Below are positions 37,601 to 50,490 of a stretch of DNA of 64,000 nt, piece by piece. A program made the position numbers and the translations under genes. The DNA is taken from NCBI GenBank assembly GCA_010645155.1, contig JAAGOF010000109.1:741158-805157 (forward strand), given 5' to 3'. The stretch's first letter is position 1. Each line of letters opens with the position of its first letter. This DNA comes from Tigriopus japonicus (Eukaryota > Arthropoda > Copepoda > Harpacticoida > Harpacticidae). The notes beneath the pieces were generated by a model. It was given only the letters and a program-made list of their open reading frames with translations. It was not told the origin of the DNA and searched no databases.

Positions 37601-39243
37601 AAAAACACATGAAAGGCACAGAAGAGGAAGAAGACCTTTGTTGATAAATGGAACACAGTCGAGCCTTTCGGGGCAATTCTTTCGACAAACAGCAGCAATG
37701 CCAGTCGTTTTCATCTCAACCGGCAATGTCCCATTGACCTTGATGGTTCCGCTTAAGTTTTAATGGCCTGCCCATTTTGGGCGATGGACTCTTTCAGGCC
37801 CCAGAAAAGTTGTCGGGTTGTTGGTCTTTTACAAAAGTAAGACAATTAAGACTCTTCCGGACATTGTGCAGCACTCATTAGTGTCTCTCCAGGGCCCTAT
37901 TTTTAGTCTCATTTCCATGTTGGGGGCCACAAAAGGTCAGCCAAGCGTGCAAAAAGACCAACTTTCCAGCAATTCACCCAAACCATGGAAAGTTGCTGCA
38001 TTGGTTCTGGCCCAACCTTCAACTTGCAGCCTCCTGGAAATTCCTCATAGCCTCTCAATATCTTTACCCTTGCTGTCAAAGTTATGCAGGAGGTAAAGTA
38101 CTGTTTTCAGAACCATGGCTCCTAATCTTTGGGGCCCCTCCTGATTCTGACTTTTTTCCCTCCAGAGTTCGAACAGCCTTCAAGTCTGAGTTGAGACTAA
38201 AACAGAGAAACCTACTAAAGTGGAAGAGGAGAGCAAGAAAAAAGAAAGAAAGAAAGATAGAAATTCACCTTTTTATGAAAGAATGAGAAAGTCGGAAACT
38301 CGCGTTTTGGCAGAAGATGCCACCTGCGCTAACCGTTCGTTCGTTCGTTGGCCTTGGTTTTAAATCTTGCAGATTTGAGGAAACTTCCAACTTATTTTAG
38401 AAGGGGGTTTGACAGCGGCAACATTTCTAAAGTACTCCGAGAACCCAGGAGACTTTGTCAAAAGCTTTAATGAGGAACCTTTGAGCGAGTTGCTCGAGTC
38501 CAATTCCAAATCGACAATGCAACGTCAAATTTAACATCAAAAGAGCAAACTTTTTGGATGAGTCAAGATGAATCGCCGTCAAAGACAAGATGATAGGACT
38601 TGAGCAGGCTCTCTGAAACAAATCATAAGCCTTTGTGGTTGATCAATCCTTTAGATGACATAACACTTATTGAAGAGATGGGAATGCCATCCATCATCGG
38701 ACCGATTGTAACGTGACGGACGGACTAACTCAAGATGACGAGTATATTAGAAAGGCCACACCCCAACCATTACTGCACTTGTTGGCGAGTGTCATCATTT
38801 GTCCATCTTATCGACTCCGCCTTTCCGTTCGACATTTTGCAAATGAAGTTGTGCACTTTTTTTGGTCAAAGCTTTGTGGTAATCCTTTATCGAAAGAAAC
38901 CCAAACAAACCCTGGAACCGAGTTGGAAAACCATTGTGCGCCACAAGCAAGGGCAGCAACTCCCAAATGGAAACTTTCTCGCGTTCCATTCGAATTTGGG
39001 GAATGGTTCCGACTCAAAAAGACCTTTCTTTCAACCAAACTTTGCTCCCTTGCATCCATCCATTCGCCTATCCATTTGTCCGGTGTCGAAATTTTTATGA
39101 AAGCATTCACGTCAGATTTCTCGTGCCATTCTCAATTGACGTACATATGGTCAACATTTCGGGTCCTTTTCACCCTAGTCTTCCATGAAGCCTTTGCAGC
39201 CAAGTCAATGTCAGCATTCTTCTCCTCATCATCAAGGTCTTAC

Positions 39244-39607
39244 CGTTCTTTCCGCTGTCTTTGGAATTTGCGCTGATTTCAGCCTTGTTCACTTTTCGGA
39301 CTCGGGCCAATTTGACCACGTCGTTATCGGACGAGGAGACCGTGGAATCCTCCACACTCTTGTCCGTGGTTGAGGTTGGCACTATTCGGGCTCGAACGAT
39401 CTTTTTGCGTTGGCGTCTAGCTTCCGAGGTCTTAACAGCCGTGATTGGCACTCGTTTCCGAGTTACCAGAACCCGCGGAATTAGCACAGGGGGATTTTCC
39501 GTGTTTGGGGTTGGATCGCCGTCTTCGGCCACGCAAAACACTAACGATATTAGACTGATCAGCCCAACTATAAGAAGCAGTTTGGACCACCAACGAGTGG
39601 ACCGCAT
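39244..39607 (-). CDS. Signal-peptide first exon, probably exon 1 of the SEA mucin-like gene
   Basis: ATG at 39607 in a good context (A at -3) begins a typical signal peptide: MRSTRWW, a long Leu/Ile/Val core, then FCVA before an acidic mature start. About 95 residues rich in Arg, Val, Thr and Ser follow, including basic stretches of the RRQRKK type. The exon ends at 39244 in AACG followed by GTAAGA, a strong donor, with one base of a codon left over (121 codons + 1). The acceptor at 16545 needs exactly one base, so joining gives GAT (Asp) and continues in frame. Composition matches the downstream RVR-rich region, and a type I membrane protein needs this signal. Reading through the donor, the frame continues only about 24 more codons to a stop. 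An in-frame ATG at 39694 exists but would bury the signal core. The link across about 22.7 kb is inferred. Confidence 0.65.
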
Positions 39608-40703
39608 TTTGTCACTGTGTTGTGTGTTGTTGTACGAATAAACTAATCTGTAAACTAAACAATTGTCGACTCTAATGCAGAGCCATAACGGCAAACCAAA
39701 TAGAACTACAACAACCCATGGATCTTGGTTCCAAAGTCACATAGTCATCCCGGTGACTGGCACACCTTGACCAAGCTCATGATCCAGATCGAGAGTCCCA
39801 CTTGTCCCACTAATGAGTGCTCACAGGAGGATTTCCCTGTCCATGAATGGATGAAAACTCGGCAAAATTCTTCACCTTGTCGTCGACTTGCACTCCAAAC
39901 TTCACCGTTTCCTGTTCGTTCTCGAGACCTGGACGTCGTCGTTTCTCGTCTCAACCACGTCGTCTCTAGTTTGACACTGAAAATGGTTTAGCCGGTGTTT
40001 TCGTGCGCCTCCTCGGAATGGAAGCTCAAGCTCGCTTTTGCCTTCTTCCATTCTTCCACCCTCCATCTACCCCACATACTGTACTCGAGTATGGATGGAT
40101 GTGCGTGCAGTCTTTTCATTCTCAGTGCCAGCTCGTGTGTGTGAGTATGTACGTACGAGTTACGCCCGTAGGTTCAACCACCAAACCACCTAGGCCATGC
40201 AGCGAGACCAGGGAACGAACAGCCTCTTCGACTTCTCTTCTTTCATCTATTTTGGTAAAGAATGCCAAGAGCTGGGGCGCAAGAAGAACAAGCCCCATCC
40301 GAGTCCAACTTCCCAAGCCTCCTTGTCTTCTTGTTCTTCTTCTCTATTTCTCTCCACGTTCGAGCTTGGCGAGTCAGCTTAACGCGAGCCTCCGTTCATA
40401 CAGAGCGAAATGGTCCGTGAGTGAGGGAGTGTTGGAGGACGCAAACCATCGTGGTGGAGGCCTGGGATCTGCTCAACAGGATTGGATGTCCTGAAGCTCT
40501 GATCTTGGCTTTGCTCAAGCAAGATGTGCGTATGTACAGTATGTAGTAGTAGTAGTACTACTACTGCTCCTACCATCACTGAAGTAGAATAGAAGATAGT
40601 AAAATAAGAGAAGGAGGAGGAAGAAGAAGAGAAGGCGACTCTAATGCCAATGGGTGGATGGAAGAGAAGGAAAATAGAAACCAGGGGACCAACCAACCTG
40701 CCA

Positions 40704-40722
40704 ACTGACTGACTGACTGACT
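40704..40722 (+). repeat. ACTG microsatellite
   Basis: About five ACTG units. They lie upstream of the exon at 39244-39607, in a region also rich in GTA/TAC and GAA/GGA simple repeats (40540-40640). Confidence 0.7.
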
Positions 40723-42909
40723 CGACTGACGCCAAACTGAGGGAACTTGAGTCCTTTTGATGTCGAGAGAGGAATGTAAATACGCCTGAATTTGCGTATC
40801 CCGGATGAATTTGAGAGCAATATTTGGCTGGATAAAACCAACATCTGAGTACAGATTTGGTGGTCAAAAAATGATTAGGTGAACAGTTGAATCATGCATA
40901 TTTGTTTACCAACCAAAAGAAACGATTAAGTTCAAATCTTAAACTCCTGGTTGGTACTAATGACTCAGCTTGGCTTCATTTTGATATGTCTATGATTTCT
41001 GGTTCTCTGGAATGATCACCATGACATAAGAAGGAAAGAAATTAATGCACCCTTTTGGTTATGTAAGAACATGTCTAATAGGGGCGGCAAATTTGCATTT
41101 CTCGAAACCATAATCACCTCATCGTACATCTGGTCATTCGGTGCTTCCAAAGCGTTTTCGAACGATTCAATTGGAAACCTGCCAAAGAGCAGTTACGTAG
41201 CTCTTAAATAAATCACATTCCCAGTAGTACCAATTCCACTTCAATATCAAACATGACTATCATACTAAAGAAACTTGTCGGAGACTTCACTACACCACCT
41301 CAAAGAAACCGCATAAAGTTACGATATCGGCCAAGAAATCGGGTTCGTGCTTAGCATTTCCTACCAAATGGTTTTGTTTTCCGGTATCGGACCAATAATT
41401 TCAGAACCATCCCACAAAGATTGCCACAAATTCTAAAATGCAACATTCACATGATTTCCTGCCCAACACTTAAGGTCCCATTCAAGTTTCGATGGCATCG
41501 CAAATTTCACTGCTCTTCCAAAGTATGGTCGTCCTTTGGTAATGGGATCGAATCCCACGCCCAATCTGTGAAAAGACACCAACCAAGGATGATAAAGTAG
41601 ACCCTTCCACCAAATAGCTTACTGCATGTACACTCCTCAAAGCAAGAAGCACATGAACTTTAGCAGTGGTGTTGGTGGTCGTAGTAGTGGTACATAGGAT
41701 AGTAGTATGGATGTTGATGATGATCATGCCAGGCATCTTGGGAGGCGACAGCATGATTCAGGCAATCCTACTGAGGATGTGGAGTGACCTTGTTCGTCAT
41801 TCAGCCGTGATCACAGGCCAAGATAATATGCTTATGGTTTCCAAAACTGACAATGGGTTGACAGCTTCTTTAGGCTGAATTTCTTATTGAGAACCTATTG
41901 CACGTGGACGTTATTTGTTTGATGTGTAGGGGTTTGGCGCATATCTTACTAGGGGATCTTGGTTTAGCCATGAACATGTATGATTGATAATGGAATATGG
42001 TTCAATGATATTCAAATTCTACCAAGACCCAAATCAATGCGATCGGCATTCCTCAAAGGAACTTTCCGGAGGCTGTTAAGTTATGACTTATGAGTCACTT
42101 AAACACTTCTTTTATCAAGGACAAATATTTTCGGAAAAAATAAGAAAATTTGAAGGTTTTAATCAGCCTACAAAATAGTTTTACTAACTTGTACATATAG
42201 TTAAGGGACATATTAGTTGCTCCTATGAGCGATGATAGCACTTCCATATCTAGTATCAAATATTTTGAATAATTGTATTTGCAGGGCAAGAGCGAACACT
42301 GTCTTGGAAAGACTCAGAGGTTGCGTTATTTCAAAATTCAACATAACGACATTTAGCATAAGAGGTTTGGGGATTGCAAGCACACATCTTCCGCGTCGAA
42401 TCTCCAAAAAAAATTTGAAGGCGTTGAATTTGCTGTTGCATCTTTAAATCACGTCTTGGAAGGATACTTCATGTGCAAATAGCTGAATCATTAAGGTAAA
42501 TCACCTTTATATTATTACAGGCAAAACATCAGCACATAGCTTGATGATTTGTGAATCTTGAGGTACACCCAAATTTAATCGCCCATATTCCCATGTTCAA
42601 AAATCTCAATAGTTTTCCAAGTCTAGATACATAAATTTGAACTAGACTTGGTTTTGGGTGTTCAAAATGATTGATAACTTTTGCCATGACGGATGTTGAG
42701 TTACGTCAATTTTGATAGTACAGTGTTACATGCAGTTTTTGATAAATATATATCCAGAGGTCAATTTTAATACCATTTTTAGGGCGTGAGGGTAAGTTGA
42801 AAAATACGAAAGTTTTACGTTATTTTTACCTTTTACTCCATGTGCAACCAAATTTGGACGGTTGAAATGAACCCTCCTAGTCCAGAGCAACAGCTGAGCT
42901 GATGCATGC

Positions 42910-43029
42910 ATGAACCATTGTATCGAGAATGGATTTTTAAAATACCCCTTGGGGCCACTCATTGAACTAAAATGTGATATTTTTGCAGTAAAAGAATGTT
43001 CCGTCGTATTTCCATTGTCCTGATTAGTG
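42910..43029 (+). repeat. Diverged second copy of the 43308-43425 sequence
   Basis: The blocks GAACCATTGTA, ACTAAAATGTGA, TTTTTGCA, TGTTCCGT and TTTCCATTGT occur in the same order as in 43308-43425. This copy lacks the long perfect inverted arms. The hAT-like element 43030-43258 begins at its right edge. Confidence 0.45.
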
Positions 43030-43258
43030 CAAGGGTCGGCAAATTGTAGGCCCGTGGCTGGGTGTTGGTGGGCCTAGAGGCTATGTGGAGAGTTCAAAAA
43101 AGGAGAACTCAAGCTATCGATAGTACTAAAGTAGTAGTCACAAAGCTCTTGATCACTAATTGTAGGACCCTGAGCCTACCAACGTCTGCTTGGAGGCCCC
43201 CTGACAACACATGATCTAATTTTATGGGCCTTGACCCAAAAGCTGTTGCCCGCCCCTG
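43030..43258. mobile_element. Non-autonomous hAT-like element (MITE)
   Basis: The left end reads CAAGGGTCGGCAAATTGTAG and the right end, reversed, reads CAGGGGCGGGCAACAGC, matching the well-known CAGGGGTNGGCAAA-type termini of hAT elements. The flanks GATTAGTG and AGTTAGTA share five of eight bases and may be a decayed 8-base target duplication. The interior is about 190 bases with no coding capacity. Confidence 0.6.
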
Positions 43259-43275
43259 AGTTAGTACTTGAGAGT

Positions 43276-43483
43276 GATTCTGGCTTGAGCCATCCTTGGC
43301 TTAGGCAGGAACCACTGTACGTCAGGAAGAATTTCAAAAATACACACTGGGTCCGATCATTGTACTAAAATGTGAGGTTTTTGCAACAAATATATTGTTC
43401 CGTTGAATTTTCATTGTACTAATCGGACCCAGTGTGTATTTTGAAAGTAATCCTGGCTTGAGCCATCCTTGCCTTAGGTTACG
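43276..43483 (+). repeat. Direct repeat flanking the foldback element
   Basis: The block around CTGGCTTGAGCCATCCTT followed by G(G/C)CTTAGG occurs at about 43276-43307 and again at about 43448-43480, with few differences over some 32 bases. The pair brackets the foldback element at 43335-43443. Confidence 0.55.
43335..43443. mobile_element. Short foldback element with 22-base inverted ends
   Basis: The left arm (43335-43357) and right arm (43422-43443) are reverse complements apart from one extra A; the core shared block is TACACACTGGGTCCGAT. The element is about 109 bases. It is flanked by direct copies of a GGCTTGAGCCATCCTTG-containing block. Confidence 0.55.
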
Positions 43484-46316
43484 TGTTTCTTACATGGCAT
43501 CTTGTATTACTTTGAAGGTGAATTGTTTATTCAGAACAATTCGTACGACTCTTGGTAAGTGGTTATATGTTCAGAACTAGTCAGTACTGGAAGCCTTTGG
43601 TGCCCTTTTTTAGGTACCCCCAAGGATACATTCGCTTGTTCTATTTCTGGATCGGTATTTGCCAGGATCCAGGTAGTTTTTGACAATGAAGGTGTCAATA
43701 TATATTTTGTACGTTCAGCAATTTGTTTTAATCAAATATGTCCCTAAATAATCTTTGAAATATTTGGCTATTAAGTGATAACGATATTCTCACCTAAAAT
43801 CCCTAGAGATCTACACAAAATCATTTCTTTCCCAATCTCCCTTCAAGGGACCATTGAAATCCAATGATCTTTTTCTAGCTTTTTTTTAGTTTTTAGATTA
43901 CCCCAAGACAAAATGTATTTGGTACTTTAGAACTACAACCAGTAAAGTGAACGACCCTCATTTATATGCTTCTGGATCACGCGTGAATTTGGCGTCCTTC
44001 CGCCAATTTAACTGGATATGTCGTCGTCTATGAATTTACACTAATATCGAATTCCTCTCATTGAGTAGTTGCATGCTTCGTTCGCCAATTGAATCCTAAT
44101 GAGTTGCATGTGCAAGGTTGCCATAACGAAGGTAGACATCGGTCGCTTGTTAATATTTGGAATAGTTTCAAGGTAGTCCATTTCTAATTCTCTATTTCGA
44201 TGAAGCTCATGCTTCCTCATACATCAATACGTGGGTGTCAATCATTCGTTCTAATTGGAGTCTTACCTGAAACGTAAAAAATACATGTTTAAAACACCAC
44301 CGCCACAAAATTGTTTTTCTACTAGGAAATGTTCCCTTACTCTTTCCAAACCTTAGATTAAGCAAGAACGAGGAACTCATTTCCGAACAGATTTTCTTCT
44401 TAAGAAAGTTTTCATACCCACAAAATCCCAACTCGTCACCTTCAAAAGACCAGACAGAATGGCCAATCCCGTATTAGCTCTTGACTATTGTTTCAAAACT
44501 CGTTCACCGGGGCCAAATTAAAACTGACAGAATGGAATTTGGACCCTGACCGTTTGTAATTTGATTAATCTTGATTGTATCACAAAACTTTCACATCTCG
44601 GACCTCGAATCATATTAGGATTGAATTATCTTGAAACATGAAACCTTGAATGCTTTCCTTTGATTTGGTTTGAAAAAGATGCTTGCGACGTTTTCCTTTG
44701 TTAATAAAGGAATTCCACTCGCAACTTAGGTTTTGAATCGCCTTGGAGCTCCTACTTGGAAAAATGTGATTTCATGCTTTCTAAATAAGGTCTATGACAA
44801 GAGGGAAAATTTGTCATTTTTGAGCAAAAAGTGCCGCAAGTAAACTGTATCTTGGCGGGATGTGAAAAACACAAATCACACAAAGGTTAAGTTTGAGCAA
44901 GCCGATTGCAAGAAATGTTTATCAAAGGTTCGAAGCTTTTGCTTTTGAATATTCATCTTTAGGGATGTTAACGTCAATAAAAATATCTTAGTCAAAATAA
45001 CCCGCCTCGAATATACTTTCGGAACATTTCAGAACAGTTTTTTGAAGCGCATCATATGTATTGAGACTATATTTTGGATTTGGTCGTGGATTTTCTTATT
45101 ACCGCTACAAGCAATGGGATTCCCTGTAAAAAATAATAATTAATGTTTCTGGATACTTAACAATAATTATACTTCAGCGTACTTTCCATTTCCTACAGAC
45201 AAACCATTTCTTAAAGTTTTCAACAGTCTGGTTTACGGTTTCAAAGTCCGTGACGTTTCCTTAAAACCACCCTTTCTTTATCAGTGATTTTTTAAAACCT
45301 GTGCTCAACCGAAACTGAAACCAAAAGAGTTTTCGTTCCATCACCAAAAACCTTTGAGAAGTTGTAAAAACATTTGCCCACAACGTTGGTATTTCGTCTC
45401 TCTGTTCGTTCACATAGACACATTATCCATGCAAACATCAGTGAATAAAATGGTTTCAACCAAAATCGTTTGTTTTACCCAGACATGCACATGTATACTA
45501 CAGTACAATTCTCTTTACAAATCCACATCTTTTGACTAATGACTATCCATGGATGTTCAAATGAACCTGGCAAGGCGTGAATGAAGGAAGGTTTCGTTCA
45601 GTTTGTCATCATCTGAGAAAAGACAATGAGTGAGTGATAACAAAGGCTGAACCTGGTTATTATAGTCTGTGAATTCCTCGTCACACTGGGTTGCTCCTTT
45701 GACAACTGAATCGTTGGTTCCATCAGGATCTATTAATCTTCATCCCGTCTCATCTCATTTAACGGAGGGCTTTAAATGGTCAACGCTATTTTCATTTTGG
45801 ACTTCTCTAAAGGTGAAGACGCTAAAAACTTCAATCGAAGTATTTGCTCTTTGAAAGCTTTAATGAGATGACATAAATAGTCAGGCCAATGATAAGATCC
45901 GAGCCACATTTGGGAGGTTCGATTTGATTGGAACTTGTGGTACAATCACTGAAATCAATCAGTCAACATTGAATATTGACATTCAAGTTGGATCACGCCA
46001 AAAATGCGCTTCTTCTCAAGGAAGTCTGAATTCAACCGTTGCCAAACTCGATTTCATTCCAAGAATTGTGAGGAATTGAAGATGTTTCTGATTCCATTCA
46101 TTTACGCGTGCACTTTCGTTCCACTTTGTTTTTTAGGAATTGGGTCTGTTGGGACTCAATGGCTCCAAACCAAACGTCCTTTTTTCATTTCCGTGACCCA
46201 TTATGATGTAACTCAACCAACTCTAATTATGACTTTTTGCTAAATACTAAGAAGAAAAGTTCTTACAACAACCACATTTCCGAATAACTACTTTTTTCTG
46301 TCTATGTACAGTAAAC

Positions 46317-46595
46317 TAGTGATGAGAAAGAGCTTGTCAAAACCGGTCAAATTTCGGTTATGCCTCGGTTTCGCTTATAACCGAAAGCAGACATGCACAT
46401 AAAGAACTGAGCTAGCAATTAACGTCGAATATTTGTTTGTTAGAACACCGGACTTTATTGTAAAAAAAAAAAAACAGAATTAGCCAACATCCGTAAATAT
46501 GATTAATTCAAATTTTCAAAGTGAATTTTGAATGCATGAAATCTTTTTGTCAGTTCCTATCGGTTTCGGTTAAGACCCCTTTCGGTCTATCACTA
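46317..46595. mobile_element. hAT-like MITE with CGGTT-rich ends
   Basis: It starts TAGTGATGAGA and ends, reversed, TAGTGATAGAC. The flanks CAGTAAAC (46309-46316) and ATGTAAAC (46596-46603) share GTAAAC, consistent with an 8-base target duplication. Both ends carry several TTTCGGTT/ACCGAAA blocks. The 279-base interior has an A-run and no coding frame. Confidence 0.55.
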
Positions 46596-49500
46596 ATGTA
46601 AACATTTTTTGAGGACAACATTTGTTCATACTTGTTCTCTCGTGCTTCCCAAAAGCATTGTAGTGTACTCATTCGTGGAACTTGCTCTACGTTCTTTTTT
46701 TTGGTCCCCAATTCTCATGAAGTGTTCGTCCAAGACAGACTGTCAGTCCATTTCGCAGCAAAAGTTCTCAAACGCTCTCAAAATTTAAACTTTATTCCTC
46801 CTCTTTCCCGTACCCAATAGAACAAGATTAAAAATGAAAACTTCACATAAAAGAAGATTCTCTCGTATTTCCTGTCCTTCCAACTTTCGCCAACTTACTC
46901 AACGCATTTTTCCATTGTGCGAGCGAGTCTTCTTGAATTACCTCAAGTCTGGGGTCAAACAGGGTCACCCTGCTCTAAAGCTCGGATTTCTAAACACAAA
47001 CCCACATAAAATGTTTGAGACACATCAAATGCTATTTTACCTTTCTTGGGGGATTTTTTTGGACTTCTTGAGCATTTGATTCGATTTATAGAGGAACTAG
47101 GAAACTATATTGCAAGATTTCCGCACGTCGCATGGTTCTTCTGCTTCTCCTTTTACGGAAGACCCATCGAGTCTGCCGAGCAATGAGCTTCATGCAGGAA
47201 GTTTCTCCCGTGTTTGATTTATTAGACAAGTCAAGAATGGGCCCAGAAGAGGCATGTGTGGAAGGAAGAAAACCTGAAATGCCATCTTATCTCATTTTTT
47301 CCCTCTCTGTGTGAATAAATAAATATCCCTCGTGTATCATTTGAATGGCCTAGAGGCCCAGGTGACAAGGGAAGGAAGGGAACGGATAAAGGGATGTTGC
47401 TGATGGTTGCAAAACAAACTCCTCATGCTTTGTTGTCAAATGGGCTAAGGGCGGCTCAATTTCAGGCTTCAGTCAGGATCATCTTACACTTTATAAAGCA
47501 CAGAGATGGCAAGAGGTGCCATTGCAACAGGTAAGGACTATGGAACGCGAGTGTTAAGGGTTTGGAACAAATTTACTACACTTTGAGGAGCATTTTCCAT
47601 AGAGAGACGCGCTATTTTTAGACTCCTTCATACATAATTGAGATTTCTCCGAATAGAAATAGCTATTGTCAAGTGCACTTCAAGGATTCTCACTCAGACA
47701 GATGAGCTTTGGAATTCATTTCCTTTGAGATATAAAATCTCTCTTTATAATAGTACCTACATTGGAGCTTGGGATATCAGGCGTAGACGTCATATGTCCC
47801 CAGGGACAGCAAAGCCGGTCCAATGAGTAAATGAGCTCATCTGGATCCATCAGCTTATATCTCAGTTCTAACAACCTCTTTGGCCTTGGTTCCATCAACT
47901 TGGCCTGTTTGCTCTTCCAGGGAATACGATGATGTTGATGATGAGATGCAGCCGTGAGTTCGTCTCATTGGAACCGACAAGCTCTCTTGGGTTGTTGGAT
48001 GGAACTAGGTCTCCCTAATTTGTGAGATGAGTGACTCGTAACACATCGCATGTCCGTGCCAAGAACCTTGTTGGACGCTTAGTATCTTTCATGTCGATTT
48101 TTAGAGTCAAAATTAGCACCATGGCAATCTACGTTACCAAGGCCTGGAAAGCTTTGAAGTCAAGTGAGCCAAAACTAATGTCTCGCATGCCTTTCCAGCA
48201 TCCTTTTTGCTTTAAAAATTCGCATGAGAACCAATTGAAGCTGTATTTGAAGGCGACGCGTCATAACAGCCATGATTCGTTAGAATTTGAAGTGCCAACG
48301 TATAATTATGCTCTTGGCATTTTGTTTAGTGACCACAAGGAACGCTGGTTGTAACAACAGAACAGAACTCATGTTCATACATCTTCATCAAAGTGCTTGG
48401 TGATGTTAGATTGTGGTTTTCACTTCCTTCCGAGATCGCCTTTTATCTCTTGATTGTGCCACTAACAAAAGCCTTACTTTGACTCAATGTGTATTCATTC
48501 ACATTCACCCCCAGGAAATGTGACACCAAACTTTAGAGGGGATATCCAAACCAATTACTTCTTGAAGGGTGACCAATTACAAATGTTCAAAATGCGTGAG
48601 CTTATCACCAAAAAAGACAGCTAGAAGGGTAATTGATTATTTTGACCATTGAAATGGAAAAGGTTATGGTGACTGAATACTTGGTATAAACAATTCAACA
48701 TACAATCATAAATGCGACGATGGAATCCTTGGATATGATAAGGGCCGAGAGTCTACTGGATTTCTATTCGCTTCAGAGGGAATTAGTTCTGCTTGGAATA
48801 ATAATGAATTAATGCCTCACAAGGTTTCACTTTCTCTTTCTGCCCATAAAACATTCTCAAATTTCTCAAATAATCTGAATATTGCATTGCAAAATCGTCC
48901 TTGTTTTTTTTCTACATATCGCTTTGTTTTTGTTTGTTACAAAAAAGGTAAGTGACCTTGATTTTGAGCGGTATTGGGAAAACCGAGAAGAATTTGACAT
49001 TTAGGAAACAATGAACTCATGAACAGATGAAATCGGACCCTGCCTTTTTCACAAGCTAATTTACCAAAACGAATCATGGGCAAAGTTTCTTGCGCATCCC
49101 ATAGATTTCGGGCCAATTTTTTACCTCCATTTTCGTATCAATTTGGATCTTGACAGTCGGTCCAACTGAAAGGCATTCAGTTTGTTTCCTGTCAGAATCT
49201 CCATCAATTTCAAACATGCCCTTCCCGAAAATACAACCAATTTATCCGAGGTTTTCGTATTTACGTACGTATTTCTCAATGACCCTGTTGGCTCTGACTT
49301 TTATGAGTGGGACTACTTATTTATCCCACATTCCCACATCATTATCATTATCCTCATCATTGTCCTTCGTCAGTTGGATGATTGGACAAAGTGCTTCAAA
49401 GTCGAGCGGACGAAAGACAAGAAAGAAAATAGAGAACGGAAAATCGATAATTGTTTGCTCCAGTTCCGGAGTTACCCTCGCAGGCATCCTCGCCGCCATT

Positions 49501-50473
49501 GTATCCTGATTTTAAATGTAGTGTCTCCACACACATTAATAGACAGACAGACACCCGCACACCCAATAAAATCGCCTGAAGCTGTCCGAACCCACAGAGA
49601 GGGAAAAAGAAGCCTAGTATTGAAATCTGCGGTTTTCCTTTCTTATTGTTCAGGCTCGTCCAACCCAAGGGACTCTGAAAGTTCTCAGAAGGAGCAGGAA
49701 AGGCATCCGGAGGCTTTATGGTCTGCCCGTAAAAGAGGCTCGTAACAAAGACATTCATTCGGGTTGTCAAACGAAATGAGATCAATGTCACGTGAGAGGT
49801 ATTCTCAAGTCATTGTCAAGCCGTTCATTTATTCTTTGGAGGAGTAACGAAGCCACAGATACGTATTTAAGTAGTATTTGGTCCAAATGAAATTGTCCTG
49901 GTTGATTGATCATTATGAGTAAAGTGCTTTTTGTAAGGAAAAATGTAACAGATGTCAGTGCTATCTATTTTTGTCATGTCTCTTTCATAACAAATTTTGA
50001 TCCACCGAATGTAGCTTATTGCATTTTCTTTCCAGAAAACGAACTTGCATTTGAAATGGTTGAAATATGAATGTGCGCAATGCCTTTGTCACGTTTCATG
50101 TTCGAATAAACGAGCTGTATTCGAGCCCTAAAACTTTCTGAAAACATTTTTGGGCGTTAAGCGCAACCCTCAGAAAGCGGGAAAAGTTTTAGAGATTAGT
50201 TCACAACTTCAAAGAGAAACAAAAAAAAAGACGAGGAGAAGCAGTAGCAAACACAGCGATCTTTTCATCTCGGAAATTGTTTCAAAATAAGCGCCCCCAT
50301 TACTTTGGCTATTAATCTCGAGCTTCCAAAGACTCATCTGTTCCGGATGAACAGAACGTGAAAAGATCCACTACTACTAATCATGGTAAACACCACGTAC
50401 AAAGTGTCCAGTCTCAAAGAAGAGAAATGAACTCGACCAAGAGTTGCTTGGGGCTAGATTTCACAAGGTCAAC

Positions 50474-50490
50474 CAGTCAGTCAGTCAGTC
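50474..50490 (+). repeat. AGTC microsatellite
   Basis: About four AGTC units. Confidence 0.7.

Larger units (their letters stand above)
16546..39243 (-). other. Proposed 22.7-kb first intron, gene-poor
   Basis: If exon 1 is at 39244-39607, this whole stretch is one intron. It contains microsatellites (for example ACTC repeats at 22842-22860, GATGAT near 23305-23320, AAGT repeats at 33184-33200), a hairpin at 23439-23472 and scattered chance frames up to about 190 codons without splice or domain support. One short signal-peptide-like frame (34489-34614, +) is listed separately. No transposon coding region was recognised. Confidence 0.4.

Noticed and set aside
38713..39276. 187-codon + strand frame
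   Set aside because: It overlaps the splice donor of the signal exon on the opposite strand, is compositionally random and has no domain.
40379..40867. 162-codon minus-strand frame with a hydrophobic stretch
   Set aside because: It is produced by simple repeats (GTA, GAA and ACTG tracts) upstream of the 39607 start.
41535..41565. T-arm-like GGGATCGAATCCC
   Set aside because: No cloverleaf can be formed on either strand with the flanking sequence.
47638..47770. Frame reminiscent of the C-terminal end of LINE reverse transcriptases (DELWNSFP)
   Set aside because: Only a few residues resemble such ends, and there is no catalytic region nearby.
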